From the NCBI GenBank assembly GCA_036874045.1, contig JAZBRI010000011.1, positions 15,146,001-15,210,000 on the forward strand: 64,000 bases of DNA, given 5' to 3'. The position numbers were made by a program, and so were the translations under genes. Shown one piece after another: positions 60,761 to 64,000 of this stretch; the stretch's first letter is position 1; every line of letters starts with the position of its first letter. Source of the DNA: Cymodocea nodosa (Eukaryota > Streptophyta > Magnoliopsida > Alismatales > Cymodoceaceae). The notes beneath the pieces were generated by a model. That model was not told the DNA's origin. It searched no databases and worked only from the letters and a program-made list of their open reading frames with translations.

Positions 60761-62320
60761 TCGATTTTTTTAAAGAAAAAATATATATTGGTATTGCAGC
60801 CCAAAAGGAAACTTTTTTGGTTTTTGAATTTTCTATTGTAACGTGATTATCTAAGTTGTTGTTGCACATGGGAACGAAAAGAGGTCCTTGGATGTTGACA
60901 ACCAGGTGCGCACGTTAGCACGGCGCATGTCCTTCGTCGTTTTTTTTTTTTGAAGGAAAAGTGGAGGAATTAGATCAAAAATCTCGAGCCATGAAGACTA
61001 TATTATTTTTTTTTGAAATATATCAAGCATGAAGACTCTCGTTGGTCAAGACAGATCGCTATAACAGAAAGACCGCGAGCAAAGTTCTTCTTCTTCTTCT
61101 TTTTTACTGTTTGCATTTGAATATGTATTTATCTATTTTACTTAAAGCGGAAGATCGATCCTACAATTTGTTGCAAAAATTTCTATAAATTTCCAATTAA
61201 ATTGTGATTTCCCCTCCCCCATCCTTCCGCTTCTCCACATGCAGCCATTATCTCTTCTCTCGATGCATTTGGATTACACATCCCTCGTTAACTTTCTCGT
61301 AAATTATGATGTAATTTTTCCAAGTTTTGTGAGACCGAGGGTTTGTAAAATCAGGCTAGCACAGCTCAGCCGGATTATAAAATGGGCTTGTATGACCCAG
61401 AGGCCCAGCGTACGATAGTATACATAATAAACTAGAAATTATTTTGTAGCAAAGAGTATTTATCTTTATAAAATGTTCTATAAATTATATTCTTAGTTGT
61501 GTTTTTAAATTGTAGATTGAAATAATTTTATATATGATTTTCAAAATATTATTCAAATTCGTATTTACGTTAAATTTCTCGTCTCGGAGTAGACTCTCGT
61601 TCCTTCCTCGAGAGTGCAGTGGCGGACGCACCAGTCGCTTGGTGTCTCTTTCTCTCTCTCCTTTCTACTCTGCAGCACAGTACTCATGGTAGATTGTGAT
61701 AGCTGGGTAAAAGCGAGTACAAGACGGCAAGTACCTATCTCGCTCTCTCCTTTCACCGCACACTGCTTCTTGATAATCCTTCCGCACACGATTCGGCTTT
61801 TTTTTGGTCCTTCACACTTGCTTCATTGTCTCGTCTGGACTCCTCTGCGAATGCTTGGTGGATAGAATGTTATTATTCCCTTCATGCTTTTGAATCCACC
61901 GTGTACATGCCCAGTCACCAATCCCGTCAGTACGCTTGCATGGCCGGTTGTTTGAGACCTGTTCTTTCTTTGATCGGGATTTCCTTTGTTGAGTGAGATT
62001 GGGGGAAAAGGGCTACTTTTCCCATTCTATGATTTGGTTCTTTCCTCCTATTTTCTCGTAATCTTCTAGAATACCGTGTACTTTGTTATTTTTGATCGAG
62101 ATCTACGCTCAGTATATCTCTATTATTTTTGTTCGAAATCTAGGTTTTGTATATCTTCTTTTGGGAAGTGAACAAGGTTTGTAGAGTTTTTTGGGTATTT
62201 GCTGAATTTGTTTAAGGTTTCTTCCTCTTCTTCAACTTCACCACCATTATCTTCGTCTCCTTTTGGTTTTTGCTTGCTTATGAGATTCTGAGGTCTGAGC
62301 CCTTTACTGGATATCCGGTG
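60761..62320. other. Intergenic and presumed promoter/leader of the RING-H2 gene
   Basis: AT-rich at first, then C/T-rich from about 61,560, with patches such as TCTCTTTCTCTCTCTCC that are typical of plant core promoters and leaders. ORFs at 61565-61865 on both strands have no recognisable domain. A transcription start for the downstream gene somewhere in 61.6-62.2 kb is likely but cannot be fixed. Confidence 0.4.
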
Positions 62321-62718
62321 ATGTCTTGTAATTCTCCAGATCCTCCAGCCTTCTGCTCAGATTCTTCTCCTGAGCTGAAACTCTACCAAGCGTTTATATT
62401 CTCCGTGCCTGTCTTCTTCACATTCATACTTCTGGTACTGTTCTATTTGTTCTACCTTAGACGTCGGAGAGCAAATTGGGCGTCTTTGCGAATGAGGGTA
62501 TCTTATCAGGCCAGGGAAGAGATGCCCAGAGTGAGTTGTCAGCTCTCACCTGTCGTTTCTCTTGCTGGTGAACAGAAATTGCAAAACTTTTGTTTTTTTG
62601 ATGAATTCGTTTCTCCATTCCCGTACTCATAGGTTCTGGAGCGTGGGCTTAAGAACGAGGTTAGAGACATGCTTCCTGTTCTGGTATTCAAGGAGAATTT
62701 CTTGATCAGAGAATCACA
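62321..62718 (+). CDS. ATL-type RING-H2 E3 ubiquitin ligase, 5' part (partial)
   Basis: Exons 62321-62530 and 62633-62718 join in frame (donor AGA|GTGAGT, acceptor CATAG|GTTCTG); a further donor, CA|GTAAGC, follows at 62719. The encoded 98 residues match the N-terminal half of ATL7/ATL58/ATL59-like proteins: SSPELKLYQAFIFSVPV leading into a membrane segment (about 24-46), RRRRANWASLRMR, the GLD-like part GLKNEVRDMLP, then FKENFLIRESQ, directly before the RING in relatives. Such membrane proteins ubiquitinate targets through a C3H2C3 RING that begins CSVCL. No RING exon appears in the remaining 1.28 kb, so it lies beyond the right edge or is missing. An earlier possible donor at 62498 would drop 11 residues in frame. 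Confidence 0.85.
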
Positions 62719-63145
62719 GTAAGCCGAATTTTCAGTCTTTAGATAGTTACATATTCTACTTTTAGTACCAGTTTTTTTACTCTAAAGTTAAGCTCTTTTA
62801 CCTTTTATTTTTATTGTATTTCCTGATTAATCTGGAATCCGAGGTTATATGTAGAGATTCAAGAAATATGTTGATCGCAAGGTTGTAACAGGAGATAAGT
62901 TAACTACATAGCATAGATTATTAGCTCGAGACTTTAGAATCAATTTCAGGTAGGAAAAATACATAAAGAATTTCAGGTAAGGAAAAAACACATCAAGATT
63001 TAAGAATTCGGTGGTGGAATGTAAAATTTGCAAAACAAGTTATTTTTAAGATAATATTGTTAAAAAAGGATAAATTGGGTAATATGGTAAGTAATGTATG
63101 GCACAGATTATTGGACTGTTAAATATGAACATGTGTAAAAATATT

Positions 63146-63520
63146 AATGTGCTAGAGGTACAAATATTAAGATGGTTGAATGCTAACACTATCATAGATA
63201 AGTAAAGAAATGATTTCATCTACAATTGAGTACTAGTTGCACAAATTGAAGATAAAATAAGAGAAAATTACTTTAGATAATTTGTTTATATCCATAGCGG
63301 ACTTGTAGAGACACCTGAATGGAAAGGAGAATTAATTAACCTATAGGTAAAACTAAATTAGATAGATGAAGACAAAATCACTTGGTAAAAATAGTGAAAA
63401 AAATTAAAATTACATAATTTAGCCAAAGATTTAGTGATGGATACAAATAGGTGGAAGAAAAAAGGTTTGTGTGACCAACCTCATATGATGGTGTTTAAGT
63501 CATTGATTGTTGTTGTTATA
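63146..63520 (+). mobile_element. LINE 3'-end relic in the intron of the RING-H2 gene
   Basis: Broken + strand translation follows the C-terminal end of a common plant LINE ORF2: 'LEVQILRWLNANT', then a segment like 'IEDKIRENYF' near 63245-63280 (relatives have EDKMRENRLRWFGHV), 'PEWKGELI' near 63315, 'AKDLVMDTNRWKKK' near 63420-63460 and 'VCVTNLI'. A TTG/TTGTTG tail follows. Only the 3' end is present, as expected for a 5'-truncated insertion, and it carries stops. Confidence 0.65.
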
Positions 63521-64000
63521 CGTGGTTTATGTGGACATTCGATTGTGCTAGTCAGGTGGAAGATACCTAGATGGGGTGGTTAGCTTGAATATGGCTTTTC
63601 TAATATTTCTTGTTAAACTAACAGGTAAATTTGTTTTGTTTAGTTTGTGGTATCAACACTTGAGATATTTTTCAATGTGGTTTAGTGACTTGTGTATAAC
63701 ATGGGCATCCAGCTTCACTTGTCCTGTCCTATGGTTTTTATATCAAGGCATATTTTCTAATGTCATCACTAAGAAATTTTCTACTGGTATATTTTCTCTA
63801 CCATTAGATCTCCTCTTATGTACGAAGATTTGTGATATGCACAGAGATCAAAATCCATGCATGTAAGAGAGACATCAAGATATGTTTCTAGTAATTTCAC
63901 CAAGAATATTTTTATGTTTTATATATAAAAAGAAAGCAAATAATAGACATAGCAATGAAGGCAATATGAAGCTCTTAATAATATTGTGAATGTTCCAATT
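63521..64000 (+). other. Intron sequence of the RING-H2 gene, nothing recognised
   Basis: AT-rich. The ORF at 63576-63866 has no recognisable domain and no CSVCL-type RING start. Presumed continuation of the second intron to the window edge. Confidence 0.5.

Noticed and set aside
1..64000. CRISPR arrays, bacterial operons, tRNA or rRNA genes, phage or defence systems
   Set aside because: No regularly spaced direct repeats of CRISPR type, no polycistronic layout, no convincing tRNA cloverleaf or rRNA; the spliced plant gene families exclude a prokaryotic source.

Overview
This window is ordinary plant nuclear DNA, not bacterial. Seven genes can be read as spliced exon chains whose joined products match plant-specific or plant-typical families. 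Introns are long and AT-rich, and decayed Copia and LINE retrotransposons lie between and inside genes. Two genes (the glycosyltransferase at 32-33 kb and exon 1 of the phosphatase near 6 kb) are strongly GC-rich, while the chloride-transporter, SUN and SWIB genes are AT-rich. Such two-class GC composition suggests a monocot, but the sequence does not settle the species.

Layout. 1-4.3 kb: a Copia gag relic, then a decayed LINE broken by an unexplained CpG-rich island. 5.3-8.8 kb (+): a five-exon PP2C phosphatase of the MAPK-phosphatase (AP2C-like) type behind a promoter-proximal repeat array. 10.4-11.3 kb (+): a small R3-type MYB gene. 12.06-12.61 kb: three tandem copies of a 185-bp unit. 15.4-31.8 kb (+): a ten-exon PHD-SWIB-Plus3-GYF chromatin/transcription protein whose introns carry a Copia 5' end, a LINE relic, an inverted repeat and a U12-type AT-AC intron. 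32.1-33.4 kb (-): a Core-2/I-branching (GT14, DUF266) glycosyltransferase, tail-to-tail with the SWIB gene. 33.4-39.8 kb: non-coding. 39.8-47.6 kb (+): a seven-exon vacuolar-type CLC chloride transporter. 47.6-53.9 kb: non-coding. 53.9-57.7 kb (-): a mid-SUN protein of the ER/nuclear envelope. 58-62.3 kb: non-coding with one GC-rich ORF of unknown nature. 62.3 kb to the edge (+): the 5' part of an ATL-type RING-H2 ubiquitin ligase whose RING exon lies outside the window.

The genes are separately transcribed and do not form a pathway or cluster. I see no sign of a novel multi-gene system. The most informative oddities are at gene-structure level: an AT-AC intron with near-consensus U12 signals, a likely GC-AG intron in the MYB gene, a PP2C that lacks the usual Asp of the DGLWD motif, and intron-borne repeat structures. 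All exon joins were worked out by hand from reading frame, splice signals and family resemblance; no alignment or transcript data were available.
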